The notes below the pieces were generated by a model. That model did no database searches. It was not told the DNA's origin and was given only the letters and a program-made list of their open reading frames with translations. From Mansonella perstans (lineage: Eukaryota > Nematoda > Chromadorea > Rhabditida > Onchocercidae): 64,000 nt of DNA. Below, piece after piece: positions 1-11,800 of the stretch (its first letter is position 1; each line of letters begins with the position of its first letter). Made by a program: the position numbers and the translations under genes. Location of the stretch: contig JBAMDO010000572.1 of assembly GCA_037074765.1 (NCBI GenBank), positions 414,501-478,500 on the forward strand, in the 5' to 3' direction.

Positions 1-45
1 TACAAATAAATTAGTTATATTTGTTTACTTTTTTCTTCCTCAAAT

Positions 46-120
46 AGAGTGAGAAAGAGAAAGAAAGAAAGAAGAAGGTAGAAAGAGAGAGAGAGAGAGA
101 AAGAAAGAAAGAAGAAAAGA
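46..120. repeat. Polypurine (GA/GAAA) tract
   Basis: A run of G and A with a single T interruption, made of GAAA and GA units. Similar shorter tracts occur at 31501-31536 and 58081-58140. These are simple-sequence expansions. A triplex-forming or nucleosome-excluding role is possible for such tracts, but nothing here demonstrates it. Confidence 0.9.
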
Positions 121-261
121 TCTTTTGGGAATAAAATTTCCTTCTCTTCGCTTCTGTCCATTTCCGTCTTTCCTTTCATTTCATACTATTATGTTTCAGT
201 CCAGGAAAACCTTTCCTGAAAATCAAACTAGTCAATTTATTTTAGGAAGAGAAAAAGAGAT

Positions 262-440
262 TGAAAATTTGTAAAATTTATAAATTAGGAAAGTTTAAGA
301 AAGTTTGTAAAATTAGGAAAGTTTGTAAAATTAAGAATGTTTGTAAAATTATCGGTTATAAAATACAATTAAATTTGCGGTTACAATTAAATTTGCGGCT
401 ACAAATTTTGCGGCAAAATTCAATTAAATTTGCGGCATCT
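262..440. repeat. Degenerate short tandem repeats
   Basis: Two adjoining repeat families. At about 300-352 an 18-bp unit (GTTTGTAAAATTAGGAAA and variants) occurs about three times. At about 367-440 the motif AATTAAATTTGCGG recurs at irregular spacing. A short open frame crosses the repeats but it is low complexity and I do not take it as a gene. Confidence 0.8.
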
Positions 441-1258
441 CCATCATATTGTTGAAATAGCGAGAAATATATGGTATAGTTATAAAAAAGTATGTTTAAA
501 GATTTAATCATCAAAAAAATTATTCGTAATGATAGTATTCTCAATTAAAAATTGTATTATCCGTAACTATTGTCATCATGCAGTTGAAATGGTTGCAGTG
601 AAAAAGGTTATGAATACACTATACCAAGTAATATTATCCAATTTTGTATCATTCTATTTTAATTTTGATAAAATAATTTATCCATTAAAATAACATCATA
701 ATAATTTTACTGATGGGAAGAATGATTAAAATATAAATTAATTTATTTTAAAAAAGTGGAAAAGTAAAAATCAGATAAATACATCATTTGACAAGAAAAT
801 CATTTGACGGAATTATTGCAAAAGCAACGTGATATTATTTGATAGAATTACTGTAAAATTGTTTATACGACAATATTTCATGCTAAAGTAAATAGACTAA
901 GTTGACTGGCTATTCACTGATATATCATATTAATTCATACTGCATTAGAATACATTTGATTAATTTAGTTTCCCAATTCATTAACTGACTTTTTTTACTT
1001 TTATTATTTCTATTTCAATTATCATTATCTTAACAAATTCAATTCGGTTAATCATTTCTAATTTTTTTGTACTACTTATTATATAATAATAGCCATGCTG
1101 TTTATTTGAACAATAATCCAAGCAATTATCTATAAAAAGCAATTCCATCGTGTGTACATTTATATCCATCAACTGATATAAATTCTATTGACATATCATT
1201 TTTTTTTTCTGAAAATTTCATTTCTATTAAATATCGAATTTACTATGATACACAATAA

Positions 1259-1440
1259 CTACTAATAATTATTATGATAGTTCCAGTAATAAAAATAATA
1301 GCAATAATAACTACTGTCACAATAATAATGGCAATAATAACAATAATAATGATGACAACATTAATAGGAATAATAAAAATAAAATAATAACAGTGTTAAT
1401 GATAATGATAACAGCAATAATAATAATGATAGTAATGCAT
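1259..1440. repeat. Imperfect AAT microsatellite
   Basis: Repeated AAT/AATAATAAC units with frequent G and C interruptions. Comparable tracts occur at 2321-2390, 52936-53042 and 58690-58778 (the last as ATT/TTA on the plus strand). Short open frames over these tracts encode only Ile/Asn-rich low-complexity peptides. Confidence 0.9.
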
Positions 1441-4400
1441 TAGTAACAAAGTTAATAGTGAAATAAATCCTTACAATACCATCATATAGCCGTACCGTAT
1501 GAAACGATGAATTACTGTCCGCCCAAGCATTAGGCTATTTGTTATACATCAATTTACAGATTATATGAAGGATGACGATAATGACCGATGATGACCCGAT
1601 TGTCCCATTCATCACCTCATTCATGTATTCATTCACTGATTGTGATGCATGATATTGATGATGATAATGTTGCATTAATTAACATGAGTTTAATTACCTC
1701 AGCCGGCAAGATGATGAATTAATTATGGAAATTTCAAACAACTTGCACTAATATATAGTATATAAAAAATTAATAAGACTAAAATTTGAAAAATAAAAAA
1801 TTTCAAATTGGATCGACAATTCTATACGGAAGAAGAAATTGGATAAGCAATTAAATTTGAGCAATGAACATTAATTACTGTACATTTTCAAAATGCATTT
1901 AAAACTTGAACTTTCCTTGTCGCAATTCAAAATGCAAAAAAAATTACCAGAAAGAAAACGAAAAAAATATATTATGTTCATAAAGAAATATTGAATATTC
2001 AACATAAAAATATATTATATTCAAAATCTTAATTCAATTATTTGATGGAACAAATGAAAAGTGGAATCAAACTTTGATTTTAAAGAAAATTGATATCATA
2101 CGGTAAGCTAATTTGTCATTCAACAACTACTGATTAATTGAATTTACAAAATTTAGTGACTAATTAATTAATATAAGTGCAGTCAAATTTCCGACAGCTG
2201 ACAGAATTAAATAAGCAATTTATCATCATTAACGTTATGCCACACCTCTTTGTTTCCTATTCGTTTATTACTCCTAACATTTGAAGTTTGAAATTTCAGC
2301 AAAAATGAAATAAACCATAGATAATGACAATAGTGACAAAAATGATGATAGTCATAATAATACTGATACTGGGAATAATAATAATAATAATGTTAATAGT
2401 TACTACCACAACAATAGCGCACCATAATTAGCTAATTTATTTAGCGTAGATTCGAATGTAATTTTTTTCCCATTTGTTCATTAATTTATTATAACCTTAC
2501 CTTTACCTTTCCAACCTTTTGAGTCTTTTATTGCTTATCAACAATACAATTGCCACTCAATGAAATATTAAACAATGGAAAGAGTACATATATTCTTCAA
2601 TGCAAACAAAATATTAATCTGTCACCTGTCTGTCTTTTGCATTTATTTCCCAATGTGAACAATAAATAAATTGAACAAACATATTTTTCGATCAAACTCA
2701 AATAATCAAAACAAAAATAAGCTAGCAAAAATATAAAAGTTGACGAGAATTATGCATTAAATTAAAAATTACCAAATGTCAACTGAAAAGTAAGAACTTT
2801 TCAACTAAATGCTTCAACGATTTTGAAAAAAATGAAACATTGAAAAGTATCGATTTCCTTATAAAAAAAAGCTTACACTTTTTTCTTATCTCATAAAATA
2901 GCGATTTTCTAATGAATTTTTCAATTGATTGGCTGAATTTAAAATCTGGAAAGAAAAACGATTCGAAATTTCTATTTTGAGAAAAAAAATTGACCGCAAA
3001 AAAACTTAGTGATTATTGATCCGAAATGCATCATTTGCATAATTTACTATCCAATGAAGTTTTAGAACAAATTTTCCAAAAACTTTCCCTATTTGATAGA
3101 TTCCGTATATTACACTGAAAATAGATTTCCGTTCAAAAATTTAAAAGATTAAATAATCTAAAAATTATTTTTTCTGCTCATCAAGAAAAGGTGAAAAGAG
3201 TTTTACTTTTTACAATCAATTCTTTTTTGCTAATGACGAAACACTAATGATATAGTGTTAATAATATGACAAATGACGAGCAAATGTCCTCATTTAACGT
3301 CATGATAACAATGTGACATGTCAAGCGATGCCATTCTTTCTGGATTGTCCAAATTCTAATGAAAGAAAATCAAATCGGCGTCTCATATAATTATACATCA
3401 TTCCATTGATATTAATATGTGGGTTGATTTAATAATAGTATAATACAATTTTATAAGAAATTTCAATTTTCACATTCCATGCTGAAATGACGAAATTTAT
3501 TTTCCACTGAAATGGTAAACTTTATATAGCTATGCTATATTTTAATATAATTTCAAATCAGGTTAAATTAGAAAAAACAAATGAATAATTTATACAGAGT
3601 TTTGTGCTATTTAAATTTTTGAAAAATGAAAGCAAAAATAAAAAATGGAAAGATATTAAAGAAAAATGGCCAAAAATGTAGCTTAGCTAAAGACGGTGCA
3701 AAAAAAAATTAACCTAAGCTAAGAAAACAAAGTAAAAATATATATAGTTAATTATTTTCACTTTCACTTATATATGGCATCAGTAATACAATTGATAGAA
3801 AATGTATGGATATCGAATTAAAATCGATGCAAATGGAAATTTTCAATTGTGAACACAGACAATATAAGTAACAAAATTTAAGATAAAATTTCATTTTAAC
3901 AAGTTAAAGTAAAAATGATCGGAAACAAATTTCGCGATTTAACTGAGATAACGATGTAGAGGATGACACTGAACGAAATCCAATAAAGTCCATTTTCGCC
4001 TAAATCTAGTCTAATTTCGAATTTCTCCTTCGCTTACTAAACCGTCTCGAGAGGATTTAAGTTTTAAAAACGAAAAAGATGTGATTGACTATAGTATTCT
4101 TCAAGAATTTTCTTCAAGAAAAGGAAATCAGAAAGTTTCATTTCAATTTTATACAGCATCATATGGTATTATATATGAGAAATTATCAAGAAAGTAACAA
4201 AGAAATGGCAAGAAAATTTTGATTGCATTTTAGTGTAGTATGAAATTAATTATTGTTCTCTTCGCGCAAAATATTCTGTCAAATATAATTTAAGTGTAAT
4301 TTTTTTAAATTGAATATATTACTTTACTAACACATTAATTAGCTTTATCTTCCTTTTCATACTTTTGTTGCCTAGATGAAGGAATATGTGACCTGTCATA

Positions 4401-4456
4401 TAATGGCCACGTCTATGAGTGAAACCTTTGTCGGAAATTTTCCGATCAATGATACT

Positions 4457-4564
4457 GCTCATCGAGTGATATGATACATGCTCATCGAGTGATATGATAC
4501 ACGCTCATTGAGTGATATGATACATGCACATCGAATGATATGATACATGCTCATCCAGTGATAT
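4457..4564. repeat. 23-bp tandem repeat, about 4.7 copies
   Basis: The unit is GCTCATCGAGTGATATGATA followed by CAT (23 bp). Four full copies and a partial fifth differ by single substitutions. The array lies in non-coding DNA 1.3 kb upstream of the helicase gene. Confidence 0.92.
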
Positions 4565-5033
4565 TGTGATAGATTTGATTCTTTTTGCGAAGCTCTCAAA
4601 TATGAGAATTTCGATTTCACATTCAATCGTTTCAGTTACTTTTTTTCTTTCATATGACTTATAGCCATTCTTCAACATTTTATAAAAATTTTCATTAAAA
4701 TATTAAATGTACATTTATGTTACCCAATATTTATCGCCGTATCAAATACAAATAAAATTACAAGTGCCCTATGAAGTTTCTTGTAAAATTTTATAGTATA
4801 AAAGAAAGCAAAAACAGGATCACTACAACGGTAAACAATCAGGAAATACCGTAAAAGCGGAAAGTAGCATGATGCAAAAAATACTATTATTTAGAAGATA
4901 TTAGACGACAAGAGCAGCAAAAAAACAAATGAAGCAAGATATACAAGAAAGTAGCATGAATGCAAAGTTATTCATCTTCTACTTTTGTCATACATAACTG
5001 TTGTTAATTGTGATTATGCAACTGTGCAGTTTA

Positions 5034-5150
5034 CATGTTGACCGCACACTTGCTGATTTACATGTTGACCCCACACTCGCTTGACCCCACATTCGCTTGA
5101 CCCCACACTCGCTTGACCCCACATTCGCTTGACCCTACACACTCGCTGAT
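5034..5150. repeat. Composite GC-richer minisatellite (27-bp and 16-bp units)
   Basis: It begins with a longer unit containing CATGTTGACC and GCTGATTTA. It then changes to a 16-bp unit, CGCTTGACCCCACATT/CT, in about four copies and ends in a slightly longer variant. Its C content stands out against the surrounding AT-rich DNA. An open frame on the minus strand simply reads the repeat. Confidence 0.88.
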
Positions 5151-5889
5151 ACTTACATTGGTTTTGCTTTACATCTTTCATTACCGCACTTTCGTATCTT
5201 TTTGTGCAGATCATTCTACTCATTCATATAGTTTTATCTGCCTCTGTATATTGATCCATTTTTTGACCTATTAATTGATATTTTACTTTCAACTTGATGA
5301 TTTTTTTTCTTGTTGAATTTGGGATATATATCGTTAAATTGCTTAAAAAATTTAATCATTTTCGCATAAATATTATATTTTGCAATTTTTTCATTTATTT
5401 ATCCTAATTAATTACATAATTTTCTTGAATTTATAAAACTATATAGTCTTTCAGTTACTTTTTACTGAAAAAATGTTCAAAGATTAATTTTATTTCTTTC
5501 AATTTTTATCTTTTAATATGCTCATCTTCATCTTATATAAATGAATGTATTAACTCGATATGCTTCAAATCTTTTTCTTTATTCGCAATAATTAATATTC
5601 TTCCATTCTTTGGTAAAATTTTTTTATAAATTTATTTATTTTCTTTTTTTCATTAATTTATATACTTAATTTCTATTCTTTTTCCTTTTTGTTTCTTGGC
5701 TATTTGTAATTGCAAATGAAGACTTGCAGATTCTAACTATCAAAATTTTACCTACTAACATTTTCTCCATCGACAAAGGAATAAAAAGCAAGAATTGTTG
5801 TTTTTGCTGTTGGATATCATCGAAAATAACAACGATAACAATAATTGCCAGTGTGATATCACCGGAACAAGAATTATAGTTGTATTTGT

Positions 5890-8800
5890 ATGATGAAGAA
5901 ATTACAAAAAGGTAATACTGTAATAATATTTTATCATTTTCAAGTACATATTTATAGGGGAATTCATTAACTGAAAAGAATTATATAAATATAATTATTC
6001 AGTCTATAATGCATTTTATTTTTTTAAGAAAAGAATTCAAATCTTATCTTCTAAAGGAATAAATCTCGTTCTATTAGGATTATTGTTTTTTTTTCAAATA
6101 AAGACATTACAAATTCATTTTATAAATAATTATTTGATTTCTTCGAAGTTATTGTTAAATTTACTTTGAACTATCGAAATTACCATTTATAAATACTGTT
6201 AACACATTGATCGTTTCAAGTAATATTCATCCGGCTAACATACTTAATTCGCCATATCATTTATTATGTATTGATAAAATGATAAAACTCTTACATCAAA
6301 GCAACTTTATTTAATCAATAAATTGATTGATAAAAGATTTTTCAATAAACCTCTAGAAAATAATTGTTGTGAAAATCACTTGCTCTTCACTTGATAGAAT
6401 AAAAAGGTGAAAGTTTTGATTTTATGTTTCACTGTGTACTTCAGAAAAATTCCGTAATATAGTCGCTGCTAGAAGGATTTACCGTTGTTTTTCTTAAATT
6501 TTAATTCATTTTTTTAGTATATCATTCTGATAATCTAAAAGCTGCTGTTTTTTTTAAGGATTGCAGTTCATCATATAGAAGCTGTCAAGTTTGCAAGACT
6601 TCTCAAGCCTAACAAATATGAAACTCTTATCGAACGGTATAATTTCAATTGGATTACATTTTCATTAGAGCTGTGGGAGCGACTCTGGAAAGCACCAACA
6701 CGTAATCTTCTTCTTTTCGACACCGTTCTCGCCTTCCTACTCTCTTGTAGGTTGTTGTATTTATGAAGAATTAAATATGGTAAAGATTAGATAATTGAAA
6801 GCTGTTACCAATATGGATCATTATTTAACAGGCGCAAACAGCGTCACTAACTTCAGTAGATAATCTTGAAGATTTTGATAATATGTTTAACGACAAATAG
6901 AAATCCCGATCCTGTCACATGCATAATTTACTTTTAATTATCGTGAAAATCACGTTGTATAAATTTTTTGTTTAGTCAAGGAGGTATATTATTTTGAATT
7001 TTGAAATTCCAAAATTAGTTTTTAACTTTTGAAGTCTTAAGTTTTTCCAAATTTTAAAATTTTGAAATTTCGGAAGTTAATAAATCGGACCTGCATTAAT
7101 TATTCTATAACTGTTTTAGGTGATCAGAAGCTCCATCGACGCTTGTTGCGCATTAGTTTTACAGGCAATTTATTTGGATTAACTGATGTTCTAAAAAATT
7201 TCGATGGAATTTTAAAAAATATGAAGCCTGATTTGTGTGTGAAAAGATTCCCTGCATAAGTTGCCATCATGCAAATCTGATGATGCCGGTGAAAAACATG
7301 GTTGAACGATTAGGTGAATTGCTATATTATTTGCTTTTCATCTTTAGTTTTTTTTCCGAAATGCAATGTCAATTTCGAATCCAGAATCATAATTGCTATA
7401 AAAGTAAAAATATAATAAAAAGATTGCAGTCTAGGATGTAGCTGGCGAAACCTGTGATACATTAACTTGATAATTTGACAATAAGCTTTGTTGATTTTTG
7501 TCTTTGATTCTTAAAACTTTCAGTTTGAAATTTTTAAAAAATGCATGACTGCACTATATATCTTTTTTGATATCATCTTAACAAATGAGTTTATTACGAA
7601 CTTACATAATTTCCAAACACATTGTATTATTGATTGTTGTGATATCGTTGTAATATTAATTAAGAGTTATACATCTTCTCGGTGATACACATGAGGAGAC
7701 TGCTATTAATGTTTCTATGTTGATTCTTATATTCATTTAAGGCGAAACATCTGCCAAGAAATTCATTTTGCGAACATTCCTTGGTATGGGTGAAGGAGCA
7801 TTCTTGGAGTGCTCCGATGTTGCTCATCATTTTGTAACGAAATCGTTTCTTGCTTTTGAGCGATATTATCATAAGCTGTTGAAAACGTTTTCAAATAAAA
7901 GTACTGAATTTATGAGTCAATATCTACCGAGTTTTGAGCAGCGATTGGATTAATAATAAAATAGTCATGCTTAGTAATAAATAAGGCTGTTAAGCCTTTT
8001 TCTTTTTATTCGCTTCTAGAACGTGCTCATCGGACGATTGTTATCATATGACATGAAGGAAGAGATTTTCGGATATATGAAAATACTTTTTTTTTTATTA
8101 TGAATTGATTACAATAACAATTTCTTGAGTAACTTTCCAATTATACATTTTGATTGAATATGTTTTGATTGAAAAAGTTTCCATTTTACCCTACTGTCAG
8201 TTTTTTAAAAGATATTTTTGCAAATAAATTTTAGAAAATAGAACGATGATTAACTAATAATTGCATTTCTTAATCGAACTGATTTTACTTCAGATTTGTT
8301 TCTGGATGAACGCGAGACAATGACAGGTTTGATTGATTGCTACATGTATCAATATTAACTATTCTTTGCTCTCTAAATCTGTAATAAACCATTTTTTAAC
8401 TTTCTACAGTTCTGCTTCAAGATCTGTACTTTAAAAAAAAGTTTTATTTTATTGTTTTAAAGGGAAATTCCACATAAATTATGGATAAATTTTTTGTTGT
8501 ATTTTTTAAATCTAATGAAAAAGTTTTCCAGTGGTGCTTTCTGCAAATTTAGGTCATAAATTGCGGTTGGCAAATGAGTACGGCTACATGGGGAATTTTT
8601 ATAAAGTATGTCTGGTTGAAATTTTCGATTTTTCTTTTTAGGAGAACCGGGGAGAATAAAGATTTAATATATCCGCCTTATTGTTTTCCCATTTTTTAAA
8701 ATTCTTCAATGAAATTGTTTAGACTTCATTCTGTAAACACTTCGCTAATAAAAACTAAGAGTGCGCCGCAACTTTTCATTTTACAGTGATTTTTTTTAAG

Positions 8801-11800
8801 GCATTTGAATTTTTATGATATTTTTGCTTTTGAGAAACAGATTTTGCAATACACTCATCTTAATTATGACACATTGGATGGTTTTTTATGTCTTATTTCA
8901 AGATCTTACATTTCATGTTTTTTTTTTTTTTTTGGAAACGTTGTAGCTCATGTAGATCTTTTATCTTTCTATAGGTCAATTTAATATAAATTCACGTATT
9001 TAGAAAATAAGATTGAGGAAGAAAATGCTCATTAATCCATTTTTTTTTGCGTCTATCTCAATCTTCAGCTATATCATATCAAGCATGCATCTCATATTTG
9101 GCGATAACGATTTGATATCACATTTTCATGATTCTGTTATTTCTTTTTTCCAGAGAAATTTTATTTTTGCGATTGCAACGTCCCAGTAGCTAATGTAATT
9201 ATGGAGTCGATATCAAATAAACTGGATAAGGTATGCGTGACGGATTTACAACTTGAGCATTTTCCCATTGATGCATCAGATTCAGGCGAGGATGACATTT
9301 ACAAAGGTTTTGTTATTTTTCCCCATAATAATTTCGATGATGCTGTTACCAGATTAGTCAATTTTTGATTTCATCTCAAGTTGGTCACTTTTGTGGAGAA
9401 TACTTGCATTGAAAATGTACGAAATTTAGTGGGTTTTTGTTGGGTGATTCGAGAAATATAAATTGTATTTCTCGAAATTATTGCGGATGAAGTTTGCTAA
9501 AAATGACATGAAAAAGTTATCTGCACAATAAATTGCATTGTAAGATGAAATATACAGATTAGGAAAAAGTTTGCTGCAGGTGAAATTATCGTTTTGCGAA
9601 AATACCAAGAAGAACTGGCTAAACCAGCTTATGAAGGACGAAATGTCTTGATTTGTGCGCCAACAGGATCAGGCAAGACTATAGTAGCGGCATCGATCGC
9701 GCGAAATCATCTTGTAATGGGCAGAAAAAATAATTTCTATACGAAAGTACTTCAAATCTTTTAATAAATTTACAATTTCAATTTTGCATATTTAGGAAAG
9801 TGTCTTTAATACTCTCTTATGTTTAATACAAATATTATCTTTAGTACAAAAAAAGATGCTGTTTTTCTTTCCTCTATTCTCTTTGAGCCCAAAAACAAAT
9901 TTCATATTGTAACTGCTTTCACCAGAAATTTTAGGCAACAAATTCTCATTCTCCATTCCTTCTGTCATTTTTATTGTTTCCATAATATTTTATGAAGGTA
10001 ATCGTGAAATTGCATCACATTGTCAATGTCCTTTTTTCAAAATGAAAGATTACCGGCGTGATAAAGTCGCCAATAATATTTCTGTCAATATAAGTAAATA
10101 TAAATTTGTATCGAACATATATATTACAAATGCTTTTGTCTTGGACAAATTTCTGTCCGTTGTCAATTCATATCAAAATAAAGGGAAAGTTTCAGATTTG
10201 TTTCTTCGTTACAAATACAGCATTTCTGAAGCAACAGGCGAAGTTGTTGGAGAGATTTGTTGGACATCGTTGGAAAGTTATTTCTTTGAGCGGCGTAACT
10301 GTAAATACACCAATTGCGGCGACAATTGCAGCTCACGATGTTGTTGTTATCACACCTCAACTTATTGTGTTAGTGTCTTCACGGCTCATTCTTCAAAAAC
10401 TTTTATTTCTTGGGAAGTATAGGAAGTTGTACAAAGACGTCCGGATTCTCAAATAAATTGATTTCAGACGATAATTCCAAGAAATTTAAACCATACTCCT
10501 TTCATTCCTCGCTAAGTATTGTTTCACATCGCGATCTTGTGTGATTCATAAATTGATTGAGTACTGAGTTGTTATGCGTGCTACATTTTTGCACTGTATC
10601 CAAAGTTAGCGCTTATAATCACTTAGAATCGAGTGCTGATGATGATGTTTGGTGATGAGACATTTCCAGCCGCTGTTCTATCATTCAACATTCCAGGAAT
10701 CTCTTAAACTCTTGTAATGATGATGATGGTTTGCTGTTTTCGTTATCTTCTTTTTCCTTAATGTTTTTCGATGAAGCTCATCATGCAGATGGCAATCATC
10801 CCTACAATGGTATTCTTAAATCTTTATCACTCATAATTACAATAAGGACAGTAATTTATTCTCTTGTTGTTGAACTGTTTAATTCAATTACAAACGCCTA
10901 AAAATTGTCCGCTGTGCTAGGAAACACTTTTCGGTTAAAAATTTTCTGTTGCAGTAATTATGAATAGCTACCACGATATGAAGCATACTGGTAAGATTCT
11001 GGACGGAAAGCGCTTACCTCAGGTATTGTTTTCGAAAAAGATTGCTCTTTTGCATTGCCTAGATATTAATAAGAACATTATTAGTGACAAGTTATTTTTA
11101 GTTCGGGAATTAAAATCAATGAAATCAATTAAATAGTGTGGATTAGTAAGCGATTTTAATAGCACGCGAACTTTTTTAAAAGTTGTTATTGCTGAACTAA
11201 ATAATCAGATAGATATTAAAAATGTGCTAGCAAATTTTCAAATTATAGATACTTGGTTCTATTGTCAATTGAGCTTGCAATCTTCAATTTTAAAGCCAGT
11301 ATTTTGCAGATTGTGGGCTTGACAGCTTCAGTAGGTATTGGCAACGCTGAAAATGTTTCCGAAGCAGTGGAACATTTCATTAAAATATGTGCGAATTTGG
11401 ATATCACGGTTCCAAGTTACGTTCATGAGAACATCGAAGAACTTCGCGCGTTTACTTCTATTATTGATGGTAAGAATTTTAAAGATTTTTTTTGAATGTC
11501 TGGAAACATCTTCATCTTAATCTACATTAGTGGCTGAAATAGAACTTAGCAAAAATTACATTAACAATATCTTGTCGGCTGTATTCACATATGAGTGACT
11601 TCATTGCTGCAGTTTTGCATTGCTATTCATTCACAAGCTCCTTTCAGTTTCAACTAAAGTTCCATTTTATTGAGTTTTTAATTCTTTGATGAGACTGAAA
11701 AATATTTTACAGAGACGAAACTAGTTGCATCCCGTATAACCAGTGATTCAGTAGCTGCTGATATCTTGGATCTCTTCACTCGACTTGAAGCTATTTTGAA

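Larger units (their letters stand above)
1..5889. other. AT-rich non-coding region upstream of the helicase gene
   Basis: No exon with recognisable protein similarity was found on either strand. The region holds simple AAT/ATG-type repeats (1259-1440, 2321-2390), the two minisatellites listed separately and long AT-rich stretches. The promoter and 5' UTR of the plus-strand helicase gene should lie near its 3' end, but no clear TATA or initiator element could be assigned. Confidence 0.6.

Noticed and set aside
1688..1710. TTTAATTACC resembling part of the nematode spliced leader
   Set aside because: Only ten bases match and the following Sm-site and SL RNA body are absent.
7951..7960. TAATAATAAA as the end of a separate upstream gene
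   Set aside because: A donor at 7931 joins in phase to the exon at 8294 and continues the frame, so I kept one gene. A separate short transcript remains possible.
7983..8007. Hairpin AAGGCT-GTTA-AGCCTT followed by T-rich DNA, terminator-like
   Set aside because: It lies within a helicase intron of a eukaryotic gene, where a bacterial-type terminator has no meaning.
10042..10422. 126-codon plus-strand open frame over the helicase
   Set aside because: The helicase exon 10196-10368 is read in a different frame, the one that gives LKQQAK and VVVITPQ. This frame is a shadow.
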